From Paenibacillus farraposensis (lineage in GTDB: Bacteria; Bacillota; Bacilli; Paenibacillales; Paenibacillaceae): a stretch of 64,000 nucleotides of DNA. A program made the translations under genes and the position numbers. The DNA lies in NCBI RefSeq assembly GCF_020736845.1, contig NZ_JAFFQR010000029.1, forward strand, positions 186,001 to 250,000, in the 5' to 3' direction. Shown piece by piece: positions 1 to 8,155 of the stretch. The notes below the pieces were generated by a model that was given only the letters and a program-made list of their open reading frames with translations, made no database searches and was not told the DNA's origin. Within the stretch, counting starts at the first letter, position 1, and each line of letters starts with the position of its first letter.

Positions 1-1
1 G

Positions 2-208
2 ATCGTGGTTATTCATGCGATTGAAGCCTATTTCCTGAATCCGAAGCTGATGTCATCCAAAACCAATTTGCCGATCTTTTTTACCTTTGTCGTATTGATT
101 TTCTCTGAACATTTGATTGGGATCTGGGGCTTGATTGTAGGTATTCCGTTGTTTGTTTTCTTCCTCGATCTGATCGGAGTAAAACGAAAGCAAGAGAAGG
201 ATACCTGA
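2..208 (+). CDS. AI-2E family transporter, C-terminal fragment (cut by window edge)
   Basis: Only the last ~69 codons are visible. The reading frame is open to the left edge, so the true start lies outside the window. The fragment has two hydrophobic stretches and the family-typical run HAIEAYFLNPKLMSSK followed by a Gly-rich segment (GIWGLIVGIPLF). This matches the C-terminal end of the AI-2E/PerM/YtvI-type polytopic permeases, where this region lies in and after the last membrane segments. Substrates of most members are unknown; some export autoinducer-2 or act as Na+/H+ antiporters. A strong terminator follows at once, so this is the last gene of its unit. Confidence 0.8.
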   Translation: MVVIHAIEAYFLNPKLMSSKTNLPIFFTFVVLIFSEHLIGIWGLIVGIPLFVFFLDLIGVKRKQEKDT

Positions 209-231
209 TTCAGCTGCACCGATTCATAATG

Positions 232-260
232 AATGCCTGCGGAGCCGCAGGCATTTTTTC
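232..260 (+). terminator. Rho-independent terminator after the AI-2E permease
   Basis: A perfect 11-bp stem (AATGCCTGCGG / CCGCAGGCATT) with a 2-nt centre is followed by six T. It lies 24 bp after the stop codon. Confidence 0.9.
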
Positions 261-402
261 TGGTGTTGGCTCACCTTCATACACAAGATAATATCCGTTT
301 GAAAAGAAACGGGATGATATTCATGAGGTGAGGGTTTCCCTGCGACCATTGGGCACAAATAGGTTCATAGAGTGATAACTGGAGCAAAGGAGAGAATGCT
401 AG

Positions 403-774
403 TTGTATGAACAAATTGTAGCGTATGGTCTGAGCAAAAAAGAAGCCGTCAAGGACTATCCTTTTGGTCGCGAGACGCTGGTGCTCAAGGTAGGGGGCAA
501 GATGTTTGCTCTCCTGACTGAAAAGGAAGGCATTTGCTATGTATCTCTAAAGTGTGATCCGGTCATTGCAGAAAACCTGCGTGAGCAAAACAAGGCGATT
601 AAACCGGGATATCATCTGAATAAAAAGCATTGGAACACGGTAACAGTTGATCCTGTGTTTCGTTTGGAGGATTTGTACAGCATGGTTGACCATTCATATG
701 AGCTGGTGTTCAAAAGCTTGACCAAAGCGCAGCGTGAAGCGATTACGATGAGAATACGAGCAACCGAACTGTAA
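403..774 (+). CDS. MmcQ/YjbR family protein
   Basis: A 123-residue single-domain protein. The N-terminal KDYPFGRETLVLKVGGKMFALL and the central KPGYHLNKKHWNTV are characteristic of the MmcQ/YjbR family, small proteins with a CyaY-like fold that are presumed to bind DNA; their cellular role is not established. The start is a TTG, chosen because AAAGGAGA lies about 10 nt upstream and no better ATG exists. It is a single gene between a terminator and the promoter of the next gene. Family assignment is firm, function is not. Confidence 0.85.
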   Translation: MYEQIVAYGLSKKEAVKDYPFGRETLVLKVGGKMFALLTEKEGICYVSLKCDPVIAENLREQNKAIKPGYHLNKKHWNTVTVDPVFRLEDLYSMVDHSYELVFKSLTKAQREAITMRIRATEL

Positions 775-856
775 CAGGTGGACTTGACGATGATTACCTC
801 AACGGTCACTGCTACAGGGTTAAGTACATTCCTTACTCACATTTTTATAGTTTTGC

Positions 857-885
857 TTGACAGAAAACTCCTAAATATATATTCT
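857..885 (+). promoter_or_regulatory. Probable sigma-A promoter of the nitroreductase
   Basis: TTGACA (857-862), 17-bp spacer, TATTCT (880-885), about 50 bp before the start codon. The -35 is perfect and the -10 matches four of six bases. Confidence 0.6.
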
Positions 886-935
886 TGATTTAGAGATAAT
901 CTATTTGAAAATAATATCAAGGAGTGGAACTGAAC

Positions 936-1562
936 ATGGGCGAACTGGTGAAAGCAATTCAAGAGAGAAGATCAGCTTCTAAATTTATTCCTGATGTTAC
1001 TATAGATCAAAAAGAACTGGAAGAAATATTTCAACTGGTGAAGTATGCTCCATCGGCTTTTAATTTACAGCATGCACACTATATCGTGGTACAGGATGCA
1101 GATATAAAACAAAGGCTGCATGACGAGGCCAGCAAGCAGTATAAAATATTAACCTCTTCGGCCACCATTGTGGTGCTGGGGGATACAGAAGCTTATACAA
1201 AGGTAGCTGAATATAATGAAGGTTTTCTGAATCTGGGCGTGTTGAGCAAGCAGGAGTATGACAGTACGGTGGAATCGGTAACCCAGTTTTATCGTGAGCG
1301 CGGGCCTGTCTTCCAAAGAGAAGAAGCGGTCCGCAATGCCAGCCTGTCGGCCATGCAGTTCATGCTGATTGCCAAGGACAAAGGCTGGGATACTTGCCCG
1401 ATGATCGGCTTTGACCCTGTGAAAGTGCAGGAAGTACTGAATATCCCAGAACATTTTGTACCCGTAATGATGATTACCTTGGGTAAAGAGGATGTGTCTG
1501 GCCAGCGGCCACGTGGATACCGTAAGCCGATTGGACAGTTTGTGAGCTACAACGGATTTTGA
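936..1562 (+). CDS. Nitroreductase family protein (FMN-dependent)
   Basis: A 208-residue protein that begins with the family signature: an Arg-rich first helix (IQERRSASKF), then YAPSAFNLQHAHYIVV, the FMN-contact region of NfsB/YdgI-like nitroreductases. The C-terminal part has the PMIGFDPVKVQEVLNIPE and TLGKE segments that close the flavin site. These homodimeric flavoproteins reduce nitroaromatics, quinones or other small acceptors with NAD(P)H; the physiological substrate cannot be read from the sequence. The ATG at 936 fits the AAGGAG at 919-924; a GTG at 924 overlaps that site and is less likely. It has its own promoter and no operon partner. Confidence 0.88.
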   Translation: MGELVKAIQERRSASKFIPDVTIDQKELEEIFQLVKYAPSAFNLQHAHYIVVQDADIKQRLHDEASKQYKILTSSATIVVLGDTEAYTKVAEYNEGFLNLGVLSKQEYDSTVESVTQFYRERGPVFQREEAVRNASLSAMQFMLIAKDKGWDTCPMIGFDPVKVQEVLNIPEHFVPVMMITLGKEDVSGQRPRGYRKPIGQFVSYNGF

Positions 1563-1798
1563 AATCATAATCATAAGCTTATCTAGGACACAAGCTAATG
1601 CTGCCTGAGTGGTACGAGTCTCAGCGTTCCCAGATTTAATCTAATCTGGTTCCCATTGAACCTGGAGTGATCAGACAGGATTAACTCTTGCTTGGGGACG
1701 GGATCATCACATCATCAGCAAACAGGTCCAATGGCGGTAACTTTCTACCGTTCACTGGACCTGTTTGCATGTGGAATGGTACTTCGATATGACACTGC
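1563..1798. repeat. Convergent intergenic region with several inverted repeats
   Basis: This gap separates the ends of the nitroreductase and the SNF2 gene. It holds a 7-bp dyad at 1630-1649 (CCAGATT / AATCTGG) and a large hairpin at 1718-1768: a 13-bp perfect outer stem (GCAAACAGGTCCA / TGGACCTGTTTGC) enclosing a second 5-bp stem (CGGTA / TACCG). Neither has a T-run, so ordinary intrinsic termination is not obvious. No gene is supported here. Confidence 0.55.
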
Positions 1799-4700
1799 TT
1801 ATATCATAAGCAGCTCGCGAATTTCCAATTCGGTCAATGCCGAAAGGGACTCTTGTCCCGGCTGGATGATCTGGTCGATCAGGTGTTTCTTCTTCTTCTG
1901 CAGCTCATACATTTTGTCCTCCACCGTGCCTTGGGTAACAAGGCGAATAACCTGTACGACTTTTTTCTGGCCCATTCGGTGTGCGCGGTTGGTAGCCTGC
2001 TCCTCTACGGCGGGATTCCACCACAGGTCATACAAAATGACCGTATCAGCTCCGGTGAGATTCAGCCCAGTTCCCCCTGCCTTTAGGGAAATCAGGAACA
2101 GGTCGCGTTCCCCTTCATTAAAGCGGCTGCACAGCTCCACACGTTCCGAAGCCGGCGTCTGCCCATCCAGATAGAAGTAAGGTACCCCTTCCCGCGCAAG
2201 CTCACGCCTGATCATTTGCAGCATCGTTGTGAACTGTGAAAAAATGAGCATCCGTTTCCCGGAGCTGAGGCATTCCGCGATGATTTCCAGCAGCTGTTCG
2301 TATTTGGCTGAGCTCCCGGTGTACCCGTCGACGAACAGGCCGGGATGACAGCAAAGCTGGCGAAGCCGGGTCAGACCTGCAAGGATTTTGATTCGGTTTT
2401 TCTGAAAGCCTTCCTCGTTCAGATGCTTCAACGTTTCATGCTGGAGCTCGGCCAGATAAGCCATGTATAGCTTTTTCTGTTCTGGCAGGAGCCGTGATAT
2501 TTGAACGGATTCAATTTTTTCAGGCAGCTCCTGGAGGACATCGCTCTTGAGACGGCGCAGCAGAAACGGGCGAATCCGCTTGGCAATCGCATTGCGGGTC
2601 AAGTTGTGAAACGCGCTTTTTCCGCCGGGAAATAGCTCAGGAAATACAATGTCGAAGATGGACCACAGCTCTTCCAGTGTATTTTCTATTGGCGTTCCTG
2701 TCAGGGCAAAACGGTAACGGGCTTTTATATCTTTAACAGCCTGCGCTGTCTGGGTGGCATGGTTCTTGAACGCCTGCGCTTCATCCAGAATGAGCGTGTG
2801 AAACGATGACAAGCTGTACATCTCCGCATCCCGGCGCAGCAGAGGATAGGAGGTGATCAGAACGTCATAGCTGGCGGCATCCCGTATCATCCGGCCGCGG
2901 TCTTCCGGGGTACCGTCTGCGATCGTGACGCGGATATGCGGCGCAAACTTCTCCAGTTCATTTCGCCAATTGTACACCAGTGATGCAGGGGATACAATCA
3001 TGGCCGGAAGCTGCTGGCTGCGGATTTCCGGTAGGACAGAGACAAGGAAGGCGATGCTTTGCAGCGTTTTGCCCAGTCCCATATCATCTGCCAATATGCC
3101 CCCAAAGCGATAATGCGCCAATGTTTTGAGCCATTGAAAGCCGTATACCTGATAATCTCTCAGAATGGGAGCGAGCGAATCCGGTACTGGAAAGTCGAGA
3201 TGGTCGGGATTCCGTATGTTTTCCAGCAGCTGGCGAAAGGCTTTGCCCAAAATCAGATTTTTCGCCTGATCGTGAGGGTCAATCAAGTACAGCCCCTGCG
3301 TGACGGGGATGCGAATTTGCGCGGCCTCCAGATCGCTTTTGCGGATACCCGTTTCGTTTATGAACCGGATTAGCTCCTTGTATTCCTCTGTATCGAGCGG
3401 CAGCAGGGCACCGTTCGGCAAACGGTGATACCTTTTCTTCTCATTTAACGATTTGAGCAGCTGGCGAACTTCAGATTCGGGTATACCATCAATATCAAAT
3501 GTGAATTCGAGCAAATCCGTGTGCTCATCCCACTCCACCCGTGCCCTCGGGACGGGCAGCGTGTTGTTGATCTTTGCTTTAACTGCACCTGTGGCATAGA
3601 TAGCCAGCAGCTTTTCCAGTTGCGGTACGGTATGGTACAAAAAATCAAATTCCGAATCTTCATCTTCCATAACATATCCGCTTTCTGTTTTGGCGAAGGA
3701 GCTGTGATCCATCAGTTCCAAAATACGTTGCTCCTGTTCTCCGTCCCGGATCAAAATACGGTTGCTGCCAGACACCTGCTTATCTGTTTCTAACGGGTTG
3801 ATCACAATATCCCCATATTGGAATTCCAGTGAAGCCAGCAGCTTGTCCCTTACCCGATCCAGATATAGCTTCGCCTTTAGCGGCTGTTGTGTAACCCGAT
3901 CCGAGACAGAGCGGGTCATATGAACCCGTCCGAACTTCATCAGCCCGGGGACGACCTTATCGATAAAAGACTCCATCTGTGCCGGCGCAATGCGGATCTT
4001 CCGCCTGTGATGGACTTCAACCATCCGTTTCAGCTCGGATAAATGCCGCAGCGGATCAGCCTTCAGGGGAACAAGCTTGCCATCAGCAATGACGACACCA
4101 TAGTCCTCCATGATGGTCAAATCATCGAGTCCCTGAATACTTAGCTGGTAGCCCTCGGTTTCGCCTTCGGCTTCATCGAATTCAAATTGCAGCGGAAGCA
4201 TAAGGTCCGATTGGGGGATACCCTCACTCATGTTCCCGTGAATCTCAAAATGGACACCCTGTGCCGCTGTCAGCAAGGGAAGCAGCTTTTCCCAGGGGGC
4301 AGGGGGAATCAGCAGCATTCGCTCTCCACTCATATGACTGCTGTTTGAGGGCACATACGTACCAGAAGTTTCCCGAATCATACGCTCATTGCGGCAAATC
4401 TGTACCAACTGCTGAAGAATGGCGTCATGCTCAAGCCGGAAGCGATACAGCTGAGGCTCGTATGTGAAGCTTTTCGTAAACCTGTAGCTATCTCCGCGGT
4501 CGATACGATCAAGAAAGGAGCGGATTTTTTGAACGATATATAATCGTTTGGGCCCTGCTTTGATCTCTATACCAAACATATATTTCTGGTAGCCATAAGC
4601 GAAAGGCCGGATCACAAACTGAAAATCCAAGACCGTACGAGTATCCAGCATGGTCGGTGTACTGCGAATCGGTCTTTTGCTGCCGAACAGCTTTAACATC

Positions 4701-5134
4701 CTGTCCGTGAGTTGGAGATCTCTCGGCGTAATGCCGGAGAATCGATCAGCTTTAGCAGTGTGGCCATAATCCATTCCTCCCGCTGTATCCGGGGTAGTGC
4801 CGGGATGAAGCCTGGAAGCATAGGAGCGTACAGACAGACTTTTGCCTCGCAGCATATCATGAGCGTTGATGAGAACAGCAGCGATATGTTTACAATACCG
4901 CCCGGTTGTCTGAAATGTACTGCAAGTGCATTCCGCACGGATACTGCCATGGGAACGGATCATCACGGCAACGGCATAAAATTGGCTGCCTTTGACAGTA
5001 GCCTCGTACACGCCTTCATCATGATCTATTTGTGTAAAGGCCACCTTTTTGGCCCGGTAATAGGCATCCCCGTCGTCATAAGCGGCTTGACTGCATAGCT
5101 GTCTGATGGTCCGCCGGGTAAGTTCAAAGCTCAT
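1799..5134 (-). CDS. SWIM zinc-finger SNF2-family DNA helicase/translocase
   Basis: A 1111-residue protein. It has an N-terminal SWIM zinc finger (Cys69-x-Cys71, Cys81-x-His83), a long middle region typical of bacterial SNF2 proteins, then the two-lobed SF2 motor. The Walker A run DDMGLGKTL is near residue 690, the Walker B box is LDEAQ near 783, and the helicase C-terminal lobe holds SLKAGGTGLNLTGAD and a QATNRAHRMGQ motif VI. The family uses ATP to translocate on duplex DNA and remodel protein-DNA complexes; the role of stand-alone bacterial SWIM-SNF2 proteins (B. subtilis YwqA-like) is poorly known. The site AGGAAAGGAT precedes the ATG. There are no methylase, nuclease or phospholipase-D neighbours, so context does not support a defence system. 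Confidence 0.93.
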   Translation of the reverse strand: MSFELTRRTIRQLCSQAAYDDGDAYYRAKKVAFTQIDHDEGVYEATVKGSQFYAVAVMIRSHGSIRAECTCSTFQTTGRYCKHIAAVLINAHDMLRGKSLSVRSYASRLHPGTTPDTAGGMDYGHTAKADRFSGITPRDLQLTDRMLKLFGSKRPIRSTPTMLDTRTVLDFQFVIRPFAYGYQKYMFGIEIKAGPKRLYIVQKIRSFLDRIDRGDSYRFTKSFTYEPQLYRFRLEHDAILQQLVQICRNERMIRETSGTYVPSNSSHMSGERMLLIPPAPWEKLLPLLTAAQGVHFEIHGNMSEGIPQSDLMLPLQFEFDEAEGETEGYQLSIQGLDDLTIMEDYGVVIADGKLVPLKADPLRHLSELKRMVEVHHRRKIRIAPAQMESFIDKVVPGLMKFGRVHMTRSVSDRVTQQPLKAKLYLDRVRDKLLASLEFQYGDIVINPLETDKQVSGSNRILIRDGEQEQRILELMDHSSFAKTESGYVMEDEDSEFDFLYHTVPQLEKLLAIYATGAVKAKINNTLPVPRARVEWDEHTDLLEFTFDIDGIPESEVRQLLKSLNEKKRYHRLPNGALLPLDTEEYKELIRFINETGIRKSDLEAAQIRIPVTQGLYLIDPHDQAKNLILGKAFRQLLENIRNPDHLDFPVPDSLAPILRDYQVYGFQWLKTLAHYRFGGILADDMGLGKTLQSIAFLVSVLPEIRSQQLPAMIVSPASLVYNWRNELEKFAPHIRVTIADGTPEDRGRMIRDAASYDVLITSYPLLRRDAEMYSLSSFHTLILDEAQAFKNHATQTAQAVKDIKARYRFALTGTPIENTLEELWSIFDIVFPELFPGGKSAFHNLTRNAIAKRIRPFLLRRLKSDVLQELPEKIESVQISRLLPEQKKLYMAYLAELQHETLKHLNEEGFQKNRIKILAGLTRLRQLCCHPGLFVDGYTGSSAKYEQLLEIIAECLSSGKRMLIFSQFTTMLQMIRRELAREGVPYFYLDGQTPASERVELCSRFNEGERDLFLISLKAGGTGLNLTGADTVILYDLWWNPAVEEQATNRAHRMGQKKVVQVIRLVTQGTVEDKMYELQKKKKHLIDQIIQPGQESLSALTELEIRELLMI

Positions 5135-5330
5135 GGTTCGCGATCCTTTCCTGGTTATTACGGTTTCTTATATGATAACAGAACTGACGGGAGGTTGGAC
5201 ACACAGGACGCCCGCCTCTCGAATCGTCAGGATGAACTCCCAATTCATATATCTGCGGATCAAGGAGGTTTTTACAAGTTGTCCATAGCAGGATACAATG
5301 GAGGGTGTTAGAGAAAGGAGACGGGTATTT

Positions 5331-6419
5331 TTGCCAAAAGAAGACCAAAAAACGGATTCCAAATCCGGCTCATCCAAATGGTATCTCGGCAGTGCGGCAG
5401 CATTGTTTTTTTTGAAAGGCAAGTCGTTGCTTGCTCTTTTGAAATTCGGCAAATTTGGCGGTGCGCTGTTCTCTATGGCAGCGACGATTGGCGCATATGC
5501 AATTATTTACCCATGGGGATTTGCGGTTGGTATCGTGCTGCTATTGTTTGTGCATGAGCTGGGGCATGTATGGGCTGCCAAGCGCAAGGGACTTCCGGTA
5601 TCGACACCGTTATTTATCCCTTTTTTCGGTGCGCTGATCACGATGAAACGCCATCCTTTGGATGCACGGACTGAGGCTTATGTGGCCATGGGCGGCCCGT
5701 TACTGGGTACGGCTGGGGCTATCGCGGTATACGCAGGAGCTTATGCAATGGACAGTCCGCTGTTATATGCGCTTTCGTATGTCGGATTTTTCTTGAATCT
5801 GCTTAATCTGTTGCCGATTCATCCGCTCGACGGGGGACGGATTTCCACGGCAGTGACACGCTGGTTATGGCTGGTGGGCCTACTGGGTGGGATTGTAGTA
5901 ATTGTGTATTTGAAATCCATTTTATTTTTCCTTATATGGGCGCTCTTCGCCTATGATTTATACAAAAAATATGTCAAACGCAATAAAGGAGAGGCCAAAG
6001 TTCTATCATTTACACAAAGTCCGGTGGTTGATGTACAGCATCTGTATGAGCAAGGATATCCGCTGCCGGGACCGGAGCATACACGCAGGTTATCCTTTAA
6101 TACTTACTCGGATCTGGAAGGGCAGCAATATGTGACGGTATATATGGAAAGTCTGGATGTGGAGCAGACGTTCATGCTGCCACAGCAGTGCCTTGTCCAG
6201 CATGCGTTCCTGAACGGTGTGGAGCACATACCGACGCCAGATGCGTACCAGCTCAGATTGCTGTGCGGGATCGATTATATTCCCTACGAAAATGTTAAAT
6301 ATTACGAAGTTCCCACGTCATCACGCTGGAAATTCGGCATTGGTTATTTGGGTTTGGCCTTGTTCCTGATGGGGATGATATATGTGGTACACCAGCATAT
6401 AGGGAATATTAGGCTGTAA
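5331..6419 (+). CDS. Site-2 protease family (M50) membrane metalloprotease
   Basis: A polytopic membrane protein of about 362 residues. The zinc-protease motif HELGHVWAAKRKG is in an early membrane segment, and a second family motif (LLPIHPLDGGR), whose Asp is the third metal ligand, lies about 90 residues later. M50 enzymes cut substrates inside the membrane, often anti-sigma factors; no target is encoded nearby. A soluble C-terminal domain of about 140 residues precedes a final membrane helix. The TTG at 5331 is preferred because AAAGGAGA lies 9 nt upstream; an in-frame ATG at 5298 has no ribosome-binding site. It is divergent from the SNF2 gene and ends in a good terminator. Confidence 0.9.
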   Translation: MPKEDQKTDSKSGSSKWYLGSAAALFFLKGKSLLALLKFGKFGGALFSMAATIGAYAIIYPWGFAVGIVLLLFVHELGHVWAAKRKGLPVSTPLFIPFFGALITMKRHPLDARTEAYVAMGGPLLGTAGAIAVYAGAYAMDSPLLYALSYVGFFLNLLNLLPIHPLDGGRISTAVTRWLWLVGLLGGIVVIVYLKSILFFLIWALFAYDLYKKYVKRNKGEAKVLSFTQSPVVDVQHLYEQGYPLPGPEHTRRLSFNTYSDLEGQQYVTVYMESLDVEQTFMLPQQCLVQHAFLNGVEHIPTPDAYQLRLLCGIDYIPYENVKYYEVPTSSRWKFGIGYLGLALFLMGMIYVVHQHIGNIRL

Positions 6420-6432
6420 GATGATGAGATGT

Positions 6433-6473
6433 AAAAAGGCGCGGAATCTGAAATTTAAACCGCGCTTTTTTTT
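6433..6473 (+). terminator. Terminator of the M50 protease gene
   Basis: AAAAAGGCGCGG and CCGCGCTTTTTTTT form a GC stem with a 15-nt loop followed by eight T. The symmetric A/T flanks suggest that it also stops the convergent lipoprotein gene. Confidence 0.85.
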
Positions 6474-6491
6474 GGAAAAGAAATGTATCTT

Positions 6492-7175
6492 TTATTTTTT
6501 AAAATCAGACACTTCTATAGGCACCTTTCCTTTTATCAGGAACCATTTATGATTTTTGTAATTTTGAATCATTCCAATATCAAATATGATTGAATTTACA
6601 TTATTTTTTGAAAGGATGTCTCTAGAAATATCAGCCTCTAACGTATACTTAACGAGGTTATCATCTATCTTTTGATGAGAGAATTTTATATTAGAGGTGT
6701 ACTTCCTAACTTTGGATGGTAATAGATATTCAATTTTGGAGTTTCTATCTTGAGGAAGAATGATGTCTGTCAGCAAGTGTCCATCTTTAAATTTTAAATG
6801 GAAATTTCTAACTTCGAGGATTTCTTTATCAAATTCACGAATAAAATTGATATCTACAGTCAATTCATTTTCATGGATCTGAACGATTTTTACATTATCC
6901 GAAACGACTTTATTCTCTAATAATAAAGAAGCTTTTTTTATATTCAAACCTTCTATACTATAGGGGAAACTAATTTTAATTTTTTGAGGGTTATTATTAT
7001 AAGAATTAAAAAAGAAATAACTATTCTCTCGTACACTTACTTGCCGTATATATTCCAACTGGGGATTTCTACTTTTAATTGATTCATTTATAACCTTTTC
7101 TTGATTAGTACAGCCAAATAAAAATATAGTATTAGTCAGCAGTAACATGATGATTAGAATAATGCGTAGTTTCAA
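6492..7175 (-). CDS. Lipoprotein of unknown function
   Basis: A 227-residue protein with a clear type II signal peptide: a basic start, a hydrophobic core and lipobox LFGC with Cys22 as the lipidation site. The mature part is AT-rich in codon use, rich in Lys/Asn/Ile and predicted by eye to be mostly beta-strand. I recognise no family. The TTG start has AGAGGTG 8-10 nt upstream. The gene follows the secreted protein at 7252-7866 on the same strand, with a hairpin between them, so the two may form a unit. Its base composition is clearly lower in GC than flanking housekeeping genes, which suggests recent acquisition. Confidence 0.7.
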   Translation of the reverse strand: MKLRIILIIMLLLTNTIFLFGCTNQEKVINESIKSRNPQLEYIRQVSVRENSYFFFNSYNNNPQKIKISFPYSIEGLNIKKASLLLENKVVSDNVKIVQIHENELTVDINFIREFDKEILEVRNFHLKFKDGHLLTDIILPQDRNSKIEYLLPSKVRKYTSNIKFSHQKIDDNLVKYTLEADISRDILSKNNVNSIIFDIGMIQNYKNHKWFLIKGKVPIEVSDFKK

Positions 7176-7204
7176 TATATAATCACCTCTTCTTATAATT
7201 GGTA

Positions 7205-7229
7205 AACCCCCCTCATATTGAGGAGGGTT
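7205..7229 (-). terminator. Hairpin between the secreted protein and lipoprotein genes
   Basis: AACCC-CCTCA / TGAGG-GGGTT pairs around ATAT. On the minus strand it is followed by only three T, so it may be a weak terminator or attenuator that reduces lipoprotein expression. Confidence 0.5.
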
Positions 7230-7251
7230 ATGTAAACGATTTGTTTTTTAA

Positions 7252-7866
7252 TTAGTTTGGGTTATCATAAAGCCAGTATTCTACACCACCGTTGTTATCA
7301 TAACTTGAAGCAGTATATTTGGTATCGCCAAACCATCCAGTATCAGTATACTCATAATTTCTTTTTATACCTCTTGCAGCACTTTTCAGTTCAGCTGTAT
7401 GCCAAGGTTTAACCATCACATCAATGGAAACCTTCTTTCTGTATTCTTGACCGATTCTTAAGCTCATCGAAGCTTCTGCGACTGCTTCAAAACCAAATTT
7501 CATAGTTCCGGTTACTTCGCCAGTCATTTTTGACTCCGTTTCCAAGTTCATTTTTACACTTTGATTACTTTTATTGTTAAATCTGTCGTAATCTTGACCT
7601 GTGTAATAATTACTTGAGCTAACCAATGTCCATTTGTTTGTACCCATTGGTTGAATCAAACTGTTTTCTCTATTTAAGGTTTGGGTATCTTCTTTTTGCG
7701 TTTTATCGAATTTTTTAATGTCTTCAGTAGTATAATATGGGACACCATCAATATACAATTGATCTCCTACTTTGCTTTCGACTGGGGGTCTGAAGTTCCC
7801 TTCTAATTCATTCTGATCTGAAGCAGCCTGTGCAGTCAACGCTGATAGATTCAGAACTAAACCCAA
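7252..7866 (-). CDS. Secreted protein of unknown function; start region appears frameshifted
   Basis: The mature part (about 180 residues) follows an AQAAS signal-peptidase site. It is rich in Ser/Thr/Tyr and seems to alternate beta-strands, for example TGEVTGTMKFGFEAVAEAS; this is reminiscent of beta-pore-forming or adhesin-like secreted proteins, but I cannot name a family. The signal peptide actually begins further upstream (LKKFIKSTLVLGLVLNLSAL), and no in-frame ATG/GTG/TTG starts it. A good site, AAGGAG, sits just before an ATG at 7901-7899, but that ATG is one base out of frame and meets a stop after two codons. The coordinates given use the internal TTG, which would lose half the signal peptide. 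A one-base deletion or an assembly error next to the true start is likely. Confidence 0.6.
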   Translation of the reverse strand: MGLVLNLSALTAQAASDQNELEGNFRPPVESKVGDQLYIDGVPYYTTEDIKKFDKTQKEDTQTLNRENSLIQPMGTNKWTLVSSSNYYTGQDYDRFNNKSNQSVKMNLETESKMTGEVTGTMKFGFEAVAEASMSLRIGQEYRKKVSIDVMVKPWHTAELKSAARGIKRNYEYTDTGWFGDTKYTASSYDNNGGVEYWLYDNPN

Positions 7867-8096
7867 AACAAGTGTTGATTTAATGAATTTCTTTAAATCA
7901 TTTCACTCCTTGTATTTTTTGATATTTTATTCAAATAAATGTTAATAGTTATGTAAAAATGGAACAATCCTACACAGGACCTAAGTTGAACGACTTTCTG
8001 TTTCGCAAATATGCATTTTAGACTATTAATGGCTAATAAGCAGTCAGATAAAAAACATGTATACCTGATTCCCCACTCAGTAGTTCTCTATAAAAG

Positions 8097-8145
8097 ACAT
8101 AATGTCGTAAGCTCTTTGAATAATTAAGAGCCTACGACATTATGT
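8097..8145 (-). terminator. Long terminator hairpin after the AraC regulator
   Basis: A 13-bp perfect stem (ACATAATGTCGTA / TACGACATTATGT) is extended inward by a second pairing (AGCTCTT / AAGAG). It lies 10 bp beyond the AraC stop codon, and the minus-strand side runs into CTTTT. Confidence 0.75.
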
Positions 8146-8155
8146 CTGCATCCCC

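Noticed and set aside
1692-2174. 160-codon plus-strand open frame
   Set aside because: Antisense to the end of the SNF2 gene, no ribosome-binding site, low-complexity composition; a shadow frame.
1799-5134. SNF2 helicase as part of an antiphage system (DISARM-like or similar)
   Set aside because: Flanking genes are a nitroreductase and a site-2 protease; no methylase, nuclease, PLD or other defence partner is present, and the SWIM domain fits stand-alone YwqA-like proteins.
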